Shown one piece after another: positions 1 to 7,095 of a stretch of DNA of 49,119 nt. Positions within the stretch are counted from its first letter, which is position 1; every line of letters starts with the position of its first letter. The DNA lies in the NCBI GenBank assembly GCA_038202795.1, contig JBBREQ010000002.1, positions 1-49,119 of the forward strand, written 5' to 3'. The position numbers and the translations under genes are program-made. A model generated the notes under the pieces. It made no database searches. It worked only from the letters and a program-made list of their open reading frames with translations, and was not told where the DNA came from. Source of the stretch: PHET01 sp038202795. Its GTDB lineage: Bacteria > Actinomycetota > Coriobacteriia > Anaerosomatales > PHET01.

Positions 1-189
1 GCGCACGACCGTGGGTGAGGATTCCTCGGATGGCGCAGTCGCAGGTACGGTAGTCGCTGGGACGGGCGGCTGCTCTGTCCCTGAAGACGCGAATGCCGGT
101 CCCGCTTGGAGAACCGGACCGGCAATCAGAACGGACGCGAGAAGCGTGGAACAGACACGGCCCCATGCGGAGCAAGGAATCCCTCTCAT
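1..189 (-). CDS. Secreted protein, N-terminal fragment (3' end outside window)
   Basis: The minus strand reads open from an ATG at 187-189 to the window edge, 63 codons with no stop. An AGGGGG ribosome binding site sits 7 nt before the ATG. The product begins with a classic Sec signal peptide: Arg2 and Arg11, a hydrophobic core at about residues 14-30, and Ala-Phe-Ala at 32-34 giving likely cleavage after Ala34. After this comes a Pro/Thr/Ser/Ala-rich stretch to residue 63, as in linkers that tether extracellular domains. The functional domain lies outside the window, so no function can be named; a cell wall hydrolase or surface protein is possible. It lies downstream of groEL but is separated from it by a strong terminator and has its own candidate promoter. 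Codon use fits the neighbours. Confidence 0.75.
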   Translation of the reverse strand, partial: MRGIPCSAWGRVCSTLLASVLIAGPVLQAGPAFASSGTEQPPVPATTVPATAPSEESSPTVVR

Positions 190-228
190 CGCACAACCCC
201 CTGTTGCAGATCCTGATAGATAATCCGC

Positions 229-259
229 AACCTAGCAGCATACCCCCCCCCGGTGTCAA
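229..259 (-). promoter_or_regulatory. Candidate promoter with nine-G spacer tract, before the secreted protein gene
   Basis: On the minus strand a perfect TTGACA (-35, 254-259) is followed after 19 nt by TAGGTT (229-234), which is preceded by TGC and so forms an extended -10. The spacer contains an uninterrupted run of nine G (243-251 on the plus strand as C). The -10 lies 40 nt before the ATG at 189. The spacer is 2 nt longer than the 17-nt optimum; losing two G would restore it. The pairing of boxes is inferred. Confidence 0.45.
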
Positions 260-303
260 TCTCCGCGCTCCCGATGTGAGTGCACCGCCAACCGAATCGC
301 GCA

Positions 304-334
304 AGAGGGCCCCGGCACACTGCCGGGGCCCTCT
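304..334 (-). terminator. Terminator hairpin downstream of groEL
   Basis: A perfect 14-bp inverted repeat (304-317 and 321-334) with a 3-nt loop starts 37 nt after the groEL stop. The stem is GC-rich. Only a short T run follows on the minus strand, so it is intrinsic-like but not canonical. Confidence 0.8.
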
Positions 335-371
335 GTGCGAGCAGCCTTCTGGTTGCAGCGTAGCCCGCTGG

Positions 372-2003
372 CTACATCATCCCGCCCATACCGCCCATGC
401 CGGCCATGGCGGCAGCAGCGCCGCCGTCATCCTTGACCGGAGCATCGTTGACGGCCACCTCGGTGATGAGGATGAGCGCAGCGATCGATGCAGCGTTCTG
501 GAGCGCAAAACGGGTCACCTTGACCGGGTCGATGATGCCCATCTTGAGCATGTCGCCGTACTCACCGGTCGCACTGTTGAGACCCTCGCCATCGGGCAGA
601 GTCTTGACCTTCTCGACCACGACTGAGCCTTCGAAGCCCGCGTTGGCCGCGATCATCTTCATCGGCTCGACAAGCGCCTTGCGGATGATGTTGACGCCCA
701 CCATCTCGTCGTCCTCGAGCTTGAGCGCATCCAGCGCAGGAAGTGCGTCGACCAGCGCAACGCCACCGCCGGCGACGATGCCCTCTTCGACAGCCGCGCG
801 GGTCGCCTGAAGAGCGTCCTCGATGCGGTGCTTCTTCTCCTTGAGCTCGACTTCCGTTGCCGCGCCCACCTTGATGACGGCGACGCCGCCGGAGAGCTTG
901 GCCAGACGCTCCTGGAGCTTCTCCTTGTCGAAGTCAGAGTCAGAGTTCTCGATCTCGGTCTTGATCTGGCTCACACGGGCATCGATGGCATCCTTTTCAC
1001 CAGCGCCATCGATGATCGTCGTGTTCTCCTTGGTGATCTTGACGGTCTTGGCGCGACCCAGCATGTCAAGCGTGGCCGAATCGAGCTTCATGCCCAGTTC
1101 CTCGGTGATGACCTGACCGCCGGTCACGACGGCGATGTCCTCAAGCATGCGCTTGCGGCGGTCACCAAAGCCGGGAGCCTTCACGGCGATGGCGGTGAAG
1201 GTGCCACGAAGCTTGTTGACGATGAGCGTGGCAAGAGCCTCGCCCTCGACGTCCTCAGAGATGATGAGGAGCTGCTTACCGGCCTGCATGACCTTCTCAA
1301 GAACAGGCAGCAGGTCCTGGATATTGCTGACCTTCTGGTTGGCGATCAGAATCAGCGGGTCGTTGAGCACGGCCTCCATGCGATCGGGATCGGTGACCAT
1401 GTACGGCGACACGTAGCCCTTGTCGAACTGCATGCCCTCGACGGTCTCGATGTCGATACCGAAGGTCTGCGACTCCTCGACGGTGATGACTCCGTCGTTG
1501 CCCACGATCGTCATCGCCTCGGCGATCTTGGCGCCGATCTCGTCATCGGCAGCAGAGATGGAACCGACGTGTGCGATCTCGTCTTTGTCCTCGATCTCCT
1601 TGGCATTGGCCTTCACCTGCACGACAACCGCGTCGACGGCCTTCTCGATGCCGCGGCGGATGGCGAGCGGGTTGGCACCGGCGGTCACGTTGCGCAGACC
1701 CTCGGTCACGATGACCTGGGCGAGCAGCGTGGCGGTGGTCGTACCGTCACCGGCGACGTCGTTGGTCTTGACGGCGACTTCCTTGACGAGCTGGGCGCCC
1801 ATGTTCTCAAGCGGGTCCTCGAGCTCGATCTCCTTGGCGATGGTCACACCGTCGTTGGTGATGGTGGGAGCGCCGTACTTCTTCTCGAGCACCACGTAGC
1901 GGCCCTTGGGTCCAAGGGTCACCTTGACGGCGTCGGCGAGCTTGTTGACGCCGGTCGCGAGACCGTGGCGGGCCTGCTCGTCGAAACGAATCTCTTTAGC
2001 CAT
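372..2003 (-). CDS. groEL: Chaperonin GroEL (60 kDa, Hsp60)
   Basis: This is the ATP-driven folding chaperonin that forms a double heptameric ring with GroES as lid. The 543-residue length is typical. Visible marks are the N-terminal MAKEIRFDEQAR start, the nucleotide-binding DGTTTAT segment near residue 86, and a Gly-Met-rich GGMGGMM tail. The tail argues for the housekeeping type rather than the His-tailed actinobacterial paralogue. The ATG at 2001-2003 has GGAGG 10 nt upstream. The gene follows groES after 58 nt and shares its CIRCE-controlled promoter. A terminator lies just beyond its stop. Confidence 0.98.
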   Translation of the reverse strand: MAKEIRFDEQARHGLATGVNKLADAVKVTLGPKGRYVVLEKKYGAPTITNDGVTIAKEIELEDPLENMGAQLVKEVAVKTNDVAGDGTTTATLLAQVIVTEGLRNVTAGANPLAIRRGIEKAVDAVVVQVKANAKEIEDKDEIAHVGSISAADDEIGAKIAEAMTIVGNDGVITVEESQTFGIDIETVEGMQFDKGYVSPYMVTDPDRMEAVLNDPLILIANQKVSNIQDLLPVLEKVMQAGKQLLIISEDVEGEALATLIVNKLRGTFTAIAVKAPGFGDRRKRMLEDIAVVTGGQVITEELGMKLDSATLDMLGRAKTVKITKENTTIIDGAGEKDAIDARVSQIKTEIENSDSDFDKEKLQERLAKLSGGVAVIKVGAATEVELKEKKHRIEDALQATRAAVEEGIVAGGGVALVDALPALDALKLEDDEMVGVNIIRKALVEPMKMIAANAGFEGSVVVEKVKTLPDGEGLNSATGEYGDMLKMGIIDPVKVTRFALQNAASIAALILITEVAVNDAPVKDDGGAAAAMAGMGGMGGMM

Positions 2004-2061
2004 GTGGGTCTGTCCTCCTCATGCGATCAGGGATTGGGGCAAAGCGGTCTTCTCGGCTGAA

Positions 2062-2355
2062 CTAGCCCTCGACCACTGCGTAGATATCGTCGGCGCGAAG
2101 GATGATGTACTCGTCGCCCTCGACCTTGACCTCGGTTCCGCCGTACTTGCTGTAGATGACGGTGTCGCCGGCCTTGACGTCGAGTGCGATGCGCTTCTCG
2201 CCGTCCTCGTCCCACTTGCCCTCGCCCACCGCGATGACGGTGCCCTTCTGGGGCTTCTCCTTGGCGGTGTCGGCGAGGATGAGGCCTGACTTGGTCTGAG
2301 TCTCGGCCTCGGCCTGCTTCACGATCACGCGATCGCCCAGCGGCTTCAGATTCAT
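2062..2355 (-). CDS. groES: Co-chaperonin GroES (Hsp10)
   Basis: This 97-residue protein is the heptameric lid of the GroEL chamber. The start is the ATG at 2353-2355 (MNLKPLGDRVIVKQAE), preceded by GAGGAGGG. The reading frame remains open far upstream, but that part is leader and not protein. The mobile loop region (TKSGLILADTAKEKPQKG) and the C-terminal YAVVEG are typical. It is the first gene of the groES-groEL operon, with a leader of about 170 nt that holds a CIRCE operator and a GC hairpin. Confidence 0.98.
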   Translation of the reverse strand: MNLKPLGDRVIVKQAEAETQTKSGLILADTAKEKPQKGTVIAVGEGKWDEDGEKRIALDVKAGDTVIYSKYGGTEVKVEGDEYIILRADDIYAVVEG

Positions 2356-2390
2356 TGACGTCCCTCCTCTTTCTGTTGCGTTACGGACAT

Positions 2391-2410
2391 CCGGACACGC
2401 GTCCGGGCGT
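2391..2410 (-). promoter_or_regulatory. GC-rich element in groES leader, shared with rplM and rpsL promoters
   Basis: Positions 2394-2410 are identical over 17 of 17 bases to 25759-25775, upstream of rplM, and match 14 of 17 at 48162-48178, upstream of rpsL. The core is ACGC-N6-GCGT. In this copy the surrounding bases also form a perfect hairpin, CCGGAC-GCGT-GTCCGG on the minus strand (2391-2406), in the transcribed leader. Unlike the other two copies, no -35 box lies next to it. Its role is unknown. Confidence 0.5.
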
Positions 2411-2495
2411 TTCCTGACTTTGCTCGCGGCGCAGAAGCGCGCTTCAGAGTTATACCCACTGACTCCGAGAACGTGCGCGTCTAACCTCGAGAGTG

Positions 2496-2522
2496 CTGGC
2501 ACTCGGCACACCTGAGTGCCAA
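2496..2522 (-). promoter_or_regulatory. CIRCE operator (HrcA binding site)
   Basis: The inverted repeat CTGGCACTC-N9-GAGTGCCAA (arms 2496-2504 and 2514-2522) matches the CIRCE consensus TTAGCACTC-N9-GAGTGCTAA, including the invariant 9-nt spacer. It begins about 12 nt downstream of the candidate -10 box, the usual position for HrcA repression of groESL. This predicts heat-inducible expression. The hrcA gene is not in the window. Confidence 0.92.
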
Positions 2523-2533
2523 CCGCCTTACGC

Positions 2534-2563
2534 AGTGTAGCCACAACGGCACAACAGAGGCAA
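2534..2563 (-). promoter_or_regulatory. Candidate groESL promoter
   Basis: On the minus strand TTGCCT (2558-2563) and TACACT (2534-2539) are separated by 18 nt, and the CIRCE element follows at once. Each box matches 4 of 6 consensus bases. The position just ahead of CIRCE supports the choice. A second, weaker -10-like TATAAC is at 2449-2454. Confidence 0.55.
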
Positions 2564-2586
2564 GGGGCGACTCGTGGGAAATCGGT

Positions 2587-2610
2587 AAAATCTAAGTGCT
2601 TCGGACTCAG
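2587..2610 (-). terminator. Weak terminator after rimI-tsaD
   Basis: A 6-bp stem (2592-2597 with 2605-2610, one G-T pair) with a 7-nt loop is followed on the minus strand by ATTTTA. It lies about 55 nt after the tsaD stop and upstream of the groES promoter. The stem is short, so this is tentative. Confidence 0.35.
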
Positions 2611-2663
2611 ATAGTTGGCCGAGAAGACCGCGATCCCCCTCGCGCGCCGCCCCCCGAGTGCGG

Positions 2664-4187
2664 CTACACCGTGTCGAGCCGCAGCCCAGGAACGGCATCC
2701 GCCTCGAGGCCCAGAGCCTCGCCGTTGCGGTAGCGGTGGTAGGCCGCCGCCGCGATCATCGCCGCGTTGTCCGTGCAGAGGTTGAGGGGCGGCACGCTCA
2801 CATGGACCCCCAGCGGCTCGATCGCGGCGCGCAACGCCTCGCGAAGTGCCGGGTTGGCGGCTACTCCCCCGCCCAGGCAAAACACCCGCGCGCCCGTCTC
2901 GGTCACCGCGCGAGCCGCCTTGGCCACCTGCACGTCGATGACGGCGGCCTGGAAGCTCGCGGCCAAATCGGGCACATCGATCTCTCGACCCGCCTGCTGC
3001 TCGTGGCGGATGTGGTTGATCACGGCCGTCTTGAGCCCCGAGAGTGAGAACTGGTAGTCGCCGCTGCGCATCATCGCACGCGGGAAGTCGATGGCCGCAG
3101 GGTCGCCGTCCGCCGCCAGGCGCGACAGGATCGGCCCGCCGGGATAGCCCAGCCCCAGCACCTTGGCTACTTTGTCGAACGCCTCGCCGGCCGCATCGTC
3201 GAGCGTCTCGCCCATCGTCTTGTACACGCCCCACTCGGGCATGTGCACCAGTGACGTGTGTCCGCCGCTGACGAGCAGCGCCACGAGCGGCGGGCGCACC
3301 TGCTCGTCGGCGAGCACGTTGGCGAAGATGTGGCCTTCGAGGTGGTTGACACCCACCAGCGGCAGCCCGGTAGCCATCGCCAGCCCCTTCGCGTACGCAA
3401 GCCCCACCACGAGCGCACCCACGAGCCCGGGCCCGTACGTGACCGCGATCGCATCGACTGCCGAGAAGGACAGCGGCTCGGACCCGGCGGGCGCGTGCTC
3501 ATCGCCCAGGGCGCGCAGAGAATCCCCCGCCTCCTGCATCGCCTGGGCGACCACGTCGACGATCGCCTCGGTGTGCTTGCGGCTCGCGATCTCAGGCACG
3601 ACCCCGCCGAACCGCGCATGAAAGTCGATCTGGCTCGCGACCACGTCGGCGAGCAGTTCTCGCTTGCCACGCATCACGGCGGCGGCGGTCTCGTCGCAGG
3701 AAGTCTCGATCGCCAGGATGATCGGGGGGTTGTTGGCAGACAGAGGGCTCAGCTCTCCCCACATGACGAGCGCGTCTTCGCCCGTCTCGGCATAGTAGCC
3801 GGGCCGCACGCCCACGGCCCGCATGCCCGCGGATTCGTAGAGGGCGACGGCAGGTGCGTTGGCGGGCCGGACCTCGAGTGTCATGCGCGTGGCACCGGAC
3901 TCCCGCAGCCGGCCCATCAGTGTGCTCAGCAGCGTGCGCCCGATTCCATGGCCGCGTGCATCCTCGCGCACGGCGATGTTGAGCAGGTGCGCCTCGTCGT
4001 CGAGCACCCATCCGCCGGCATAGCCCACAAACTCCCCGTCGCGCTCGGCGCCGACCCAGTGCCTCCCCCGCGCGGCGAGGTCCTCGGCGAAGAGCTGCTC
4101 GGACCACGGCGCATCGAACGTGATGGCCTCGATCGCAGCTGCCGCCGGCAGATCGGCGACGGTCATCGCACGGATGAGCGGCTTCAC
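2664..4187 (-). CDS. tsaD: RimI-TsaD fusion: ribosomal protein S18 N-acetyltransferase joined to tRNA t6A37 threonylcarbamoyltransferase
   Basis: This 507-residue protein joins two usually separate enzymes. Residues 1-148 are a GNAT acetyltransferase of the RimI type, with the acetyl-CoA loop ARGHGIGRTLL near 77-87. Residues 155-507 are a complete TsaD (Kae1/Gcp), starting PPIILAIETSCDET. TsaD carries the metal-binding HLEGH at 282-286 and the later GGGVAANPALR motif. TsaD transfers threonylcarbamoyl to A37 of ANN-decoding tRNAs together with TsaB and TsaE. No stop or start signal is needed between the domains; the linker is only about 6 residues. The GTG start (4185-4187) overlaps the tsaB stop as GTGA. 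An ATG at residue 8 is an alternative. The S18 substrate is inferred from family membership. Confidence 0.95.
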   Translation of the reverse strand: MKPLIRAMTVADLPAAAAIEAITFDAPWSEQLFAEDLAARGRHWVGAERDGEFVGYAGGWVLDDEAHLLNIAVREDARGHGIGRTLLSTLMGRLRESGATRMTLEVRPANAPAVALYESAGMRAVGVRPGYYAETGEDALVMWGELSPLSANNPPIILAIETSCDETAAAVMRGKRELLADVVASQIDFHARFGGVVPEIASRKHTEAIVDVVAQAMQEAGDSLRALGDEHAPAGSEPLSFSAVDAIAVTYGPGLVGALVVGLAYAKGLAMATGLPLVGVNHLEGHIFANVLADEQVRPPLVALLVSGGHTSLVHMPEWGVYKTMGETLDDAAGEAFDKVAKVLGLGYPGGPILSRLAADGDPAAIDFPRAMMRSGDYQFSLSGLKTAVINHIRHEQQAGREIDVPDLAASFQAAVIDVQVAKAARAVTETGARVFCLGGGVAANPALREALRAAIEPLGVHVSVPPLNLCTDNAAMIAAAAYHRYRNGEALGLEADAVPGLRLDTV

Positions 4188-4975
4188 GCGCGCTCACCGC
4201 CGCCCACGACGCCACTGTCCGGCAGCGCCGACTCTAACCCCGCTCGGGCACGCTCGTTCTCCTCGGCGTCGGACAGGCGCGTGTAGATGGGCAGCACTGC
4301 TCCGGCATCGCCTCGCTCCAGAGAGCCGGCGACGCCTGCTTCGAGGCCGGCGAGGGCTGCGAACAGTCCCGCCCCCGCCGGCCACCACGTCGCTTCGTCC
4401 GCGAACACAGCGCCGGTCCCCAGAGCCGCCGAGAAGACCTCACGGTACTTGGCGAGTCCGTTGCCGCACAGCAGCACCGGCTCGTCGGTCTCGCTGGCCC
4501 ACTGCTCCGCTGCGAGGGCCGGCTTGGCCACGCGGTCGGGTGTCAGACGCAGCGCGCGTGCTCCTTCGCACCGAAACAGCGCCGGGTAGACCTCGCCCCG
4601 CATCGCGTCGCCCACTATCCCGACAAGTCCCTCACGCCCCGCCCCCGCGAGCTGCCACGCCAGCGCATCGAGCGTACCCACACCCACGAGCGGTACGCCC
4701 AGCCCCTGCGCGAGCCCCTTCGCGGTCGCCACGCCGATGCGCACCCCCGTGAACGATCCGGGTCCTCGGCCCACCACCACGCCGCGCACGTCGCTGATGC
4801 GCTCGCCCGCGCGCTCAAGTGCACCGGCAAGCGTGCTCAGGAGTATCGTGTTCGCGCGCCTTGGCGCGACCGCGCTACCCGACTCGAACGCATCCAGCAC
4901 CACCCCGTCGAAGCGCCCTACGCCGAAGCCCACGGCCTCGGTGGCAGTGTCGAGCGCTATCAGCAGCCGGCTCAT
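4184..4975 (-). CDS. tsaB: tRNA t6A37 biosynthesis protein TsaB
   Basis: This protein of 263 residues is the Gcp-like partner that dimerises with TsaD and scaffolds the TsaBDE complex. The N-terminus LLIALDTATEAVGFGVG and the following GRGPGSFTGVRIGVATAKGL segment are diagnostic. It is slightly longer than the usual 220-240 residues. The start is the ATG at 4973-4975, which overlaps the tsaE stop as ATGA, indicating translational coupling. The frame stays open upstream, but that part belongs to tsaE in another frame. It overlaps rimI-tsaD by 4 nt at its end. Confidence 0.95.
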   Translation of the reverse strand: MSRLLIALDTATEAVGFGVGRFDGVVLDAFESGSAVAPRRANTILLSTLAGALERAGERISDVRGVVVGRGPGSFTGVRIGVATAKGLAQGLGVPLVGVGTLDALAWQLAGAGREGLVGIVGDAMRGEVYPALFRCEGARALRLTPDRVAKPALAAEQWASETDEPVLLCGNGLAKYREVFSAALGTGAVFADEATWWPAGAGLFAALAGLEAGVAGSLERGDAGAVLPIYTRLSDAEENERARAGLESALPDSGVVGGGERA

Positions 4976-5475
4976 CGCCCCATCTCCACGACTGATACGC
5001 CCTCGATCTGGTCGCACTCAGTAGCCCACAGGCCCGAGAGTGTCGCCCCGCGTGGGCCCAGCGGCCGCAGGTCGATGCGGCGCTTTACGTCGTCCTCGAT
5101 GCACAGCGTCACAGACACCCCGTCAAGCGGTGCAGCCTCGGCGAAACGGTCGCCCCACTCCACGACGGACACGCCATCGGCCTCAAGCGTCGCGTAGTAG
5201 TCGAGGTCCTCGAGTTGCCATGCGTGGTCGAGACGGTACAGATCGAAGTGATACAGCGGCAGGCGCCCTTCGTGGACAAGCAGGATGTTGAACGTCGGAC
5301 TGGTGACCGGCTCCGCCACGCCCAGACCCCACGCGATGCCCTTGGTGAGCTGCGTCTTGCCCGCGCCCAGATCCCCCGACAGCAGCAGCACGTCCCCCAC
5401 ACCCAGCAGCGGCGCCAGCACGCGGCCGCAGAGTGCGGTCTGCTCGGCCGAGAAGGTCTGGATCGACCAGGCCAT
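4972..5475 (-). CDS. tsaE: tRNA t6A37 biosynthesis ATPase TsaE
   Basis: This 167-residue P-loop ATPase powers or resets the TsaBD complex in t6A synthesis. The Walker A GDLGAGKT is at residues 34-41, followed by the family's TSPTFNILLVHEG and LYHFDLYRL segments. The start is the ATG at 5473-5475, sharing one base with the stop of the uracil-DNA glycosylase (TGATG). An open frame extends further upstream but is a shadow of that gene. It overlaps tsaB by 4 nt. Confidence 0.95.
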   Translation of the reverse strand: MAWSIQTFSAEQTALCGRVLAPLLGVGDVLLLSGDLGAGKTQLTKGIAWGLGVAEPVTSPTFNILLVHEGRLPLYHFDLYRLDHAWQLEDLDYYATLEADGVSVVEWGDRFAEAAPLDGVSVTLCIEDDVKRRIDLRPLGPRGATLSGLWATECDQIEGVSVVEMGR

Positions 5476-6083
5476 CAGGACGATTCCTCCTCTTGTGGCG
5501 GGTTTGCGGGCCCCGCGCTCAGGAGTTCGCCCAGCCGCACGAAATCGGCTATGAGCACATCGCGCTTGGCGCGGTCGTAGATCGCTGCTGCCGGATGAAA
5601 TATCGGCAGCACGGTGAACCGGCCCGCCTGCCTTGTGGTGCCCCGCAGACTCGTGATGCCCGCAGGTGTCTTGAGGACGAACCGCGTGGCGAAGTTGCCC
5701 AGCGTGACGAGAATCTCGGGGTTCACGAGCCGAATCTGCTCGCGAAGAAACGGTGTGCACGTCTCGACCTCCACCGCCTGGGGGTCGCGGTTGCCGGGCG
5801 GACGGCACTTGAGCACGTTAGCGATGTAGACCTCCTCGCGCGTCAGACCGGCATGCTGGAGGAGTTCGTCGAGGAACCGCCCCGCGGCACCCACGAACGG
5901 TTCGCCACGCAGGTCCTCGTTTTTTCCCGGCGCCTCGCCGATGAGCATGACGCGGGCATGTGGATCCCCCACCCCCAGCACGAGGCACGTCCGCGTGGAT
6001 CCCAGCTCGCAACGGTGACAGTCTCCGATAAGGTCGCGAAGCTCGACCAGACTCTCGCACCCCAGTCCGTCCACAACTCCCAC
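5475..6083 (-). CDS. Type-4/5 uracil-DNA glycosylase, [4Fe-4S]
   Basis: This protein of 202 residues removes uracil from DNA after cytosine deamination, the first step of base excision repair. The GEAPGKNED motif (49-57) and a later FHPAA motif are those of family 4 enzymes. Four cysteines placed for an iron-sulfur cluster are seen at 22, 25, 93 and 109. The start is uncertain: a GTG at 6081-6083 or a second GTG three codons on. Only 5 nt separate it from the nitroreductase stop, and it overlaps tsaE by 1 nt, so it belongs to the same operon. The link to t6A genes is one of position only. Confidence 0.9.
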   Translation of the reverse strand: MGVVDGLGCESLVELRDLIGDCHRCELGSTRTCLVLGVGDPHARVMLIGEAPGKNEDLRGEPFVGAAGRFLDELLQHAGLTREEVYIANVLKCRPPGNRDPQAVEVETCTPFLREQIRLVNPEILVTLGNFATRFVLKTPAGITSLRGTTRQAGRFTVLPIFHPAAAIYDRAKRDVLIADFVRLGELLSAGPANPPQEEESS

Positions 6084-6088
6084 TTTCC

Positions 6089-6604
6089 CTACAGCCAGGT
6101 GGCGACTTCGGCCAGCGGCCTGCGCGCCGGCTTGCCGGCGGACTCTGCCGAGTGACCCACCGGGATCAACGCGACCGGCGTGATCGGAGCGCTGAGGTTC
6201 AGTGCCTCGCGAACCGCAGTCTCGTTAAACGCACCGATCCAGCATGCAGCAAGTCCGCGATCGACGGCCGCGAGCAAGATGTTCTCGGCAGCTGCGGCGG
6301 TGTCTTGGAGGGCGTAGAGGTACTCCCCGCGATCGCCGTAGCGCGCGGCACACGGTCGGGGATCGACGGACACGGCGATGATCGCCGGCGCGCCGGTGGC
6401 CCAACGCTGGTGCAACGCCGCCGCGAGACGCTCGCGCGCCTGAAGCGACTTGACCACGGTGAAACGCCACGGCTGGATGTTGCCGGCGGTTGGGGCAGTG
6501 ACCGCTGCTTCCAGCAGTGCGTTGATGTCCTCGTCGGACACATCGAGCTTGGCGTTGAAGTGACGGACGCTGCGCCGCCGGGCAATGACTTCCGAGAACT
6601 CCAT
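6089..6604 (-). CDS. Nitroreductase family protein (FMN-dependent oxidoreductase)
   Basis: This protein of 171 residues has the nitroreductase fold signature: RRRSVRHFN near the start for FMN phosphate binding, a central TAPTAGNIQPWRF segment, and AACWIGAF near the C-terminus. Such enzymes reduce nitro compounds, quinones or similar substrates with NAD(P)H; the true substrate cannot be told from sequence. The ATG at 6602-6604 has GAGGGA upstream and is preferred over an earlier in-frame ATG. A TAGAAT box at 6665-6670 could be its -10, without a good -35. It begins the repair/t6A operon. Confidence 0.88.
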   Translation of the reverse strand: MEFSEVIARRRSVRHFNAKLDVSDEDINALLEAAVTAPTAGNIQPWRFTVVKSLQARERLAAALHQRWATGAPAIIAVSVDPRPCAARYGDRGEYLYALQDTAAAAENILLAAVDRGLAACWIGAFNETAVREALNLSAPITPVALIPVGHSAESAGKPARRPLAEVATWL

Positions 6605-6736
6605 TGAATCCCTCACACGAGAATCGTCAGCGCATCTCGCCGACACGTCACGGACCAGATACGCATTCTAGACCAAGCGCCGTAGCAGGGTCGCGAACTC
6701 ACACGTCGAAGATGTACACCAAGGAGGTGCGTTCAG

Positions 6737-7078
6737 ATGCACGATACCCGCTCAAAGACTCCCGACGAAGACATCGGCATCCGCGCATTCGAGACCAGGA
6801 AGGCGCGTGCGGTCGAGGTGGCCGCCGGCAGAATGCGCCACGGTCTGGGCGACTCGTGGCAGCAGCTTTCGACGCAGCAGATCGAGGAGCTGCGCTGGGT
6901 GCTCGGTGAACTGTGGGCCTACGTTGCTCACGACGTGTGGGAGGAGCTGCATTTCGGCCTGCTCACTCTCGACGAGACCCACCGGCTCATCGAGAGAGGC
7001 GTCCAGATTCGCCGACACGAGCGCCCGCCCGTGGAGCTGCTCGATCAGATCACTCAGCTGGTGAGCTCGAAGGGCTGA
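6737..7078 (+). CDS. Orphan protein of unknown function, 113 residues
   Basis: I do not recognise this protein. It is one of only two plus-strand genes in the window. A near-perfect AAGGAGGT ribosome binding site (6721-6728) lies 8 nt before the ATG, and third codon positions are rich in G/C as in the neighbours, so it is very likely real. It has no signal peptide or membrane segment. It is predicted mostly helical, acidic in the middle, with an aromatic cluster (ELRWVLGELWAYVAHDVWEE, about residues 52-71) and a charged C-terminal helix. It is divergent from the nitroreductase and convergent with the V-ATPase operon, ending 17 nt from the subunit D stop. A small regulator or assembly factor is conceivable, but nothing in the sequence proves it. 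Confidence 0.75.
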   Translation: MHDTRSKTPDEDIGIRAFETRKARAVEVAAGRMRHGLGDSWQQLSTQQIEELRWVLGELWAYVAHDVWEELHFGLLTLDETHRLIERGVQIRRHERPPVELLDQITQLVSSKG

Positions 7079-7095
7079 CTTGAGTGCGCCGCCGA

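Noticed and set aside
11..223. A 70-codon plus-strand frame at the left edge
   Set aside because: The minus strand carries a signal-peptide gene with a good ribosome binding site across the same bases; the plus frame has no such support.
828..2060. A 410-codon open frame on the plus strand
   Set aside because: It is antisense to groEL, whose identity is certain; the product is low-complexity and has no recognisable domain.
2449..2454. TATAAC as the main groES -10 box
   Set aside because: It has no matching -35, and the TTGCCT/TACACT pair just ahead of CIRCE fits the usual arrangement better. It could still be a secondary start.
2062..3234. A 390-codon reading of the groES frame
   Set aside because: Only the last 97 codons match GroES; the rest crosses the CIRCE leader and antisense frames of tsaD.
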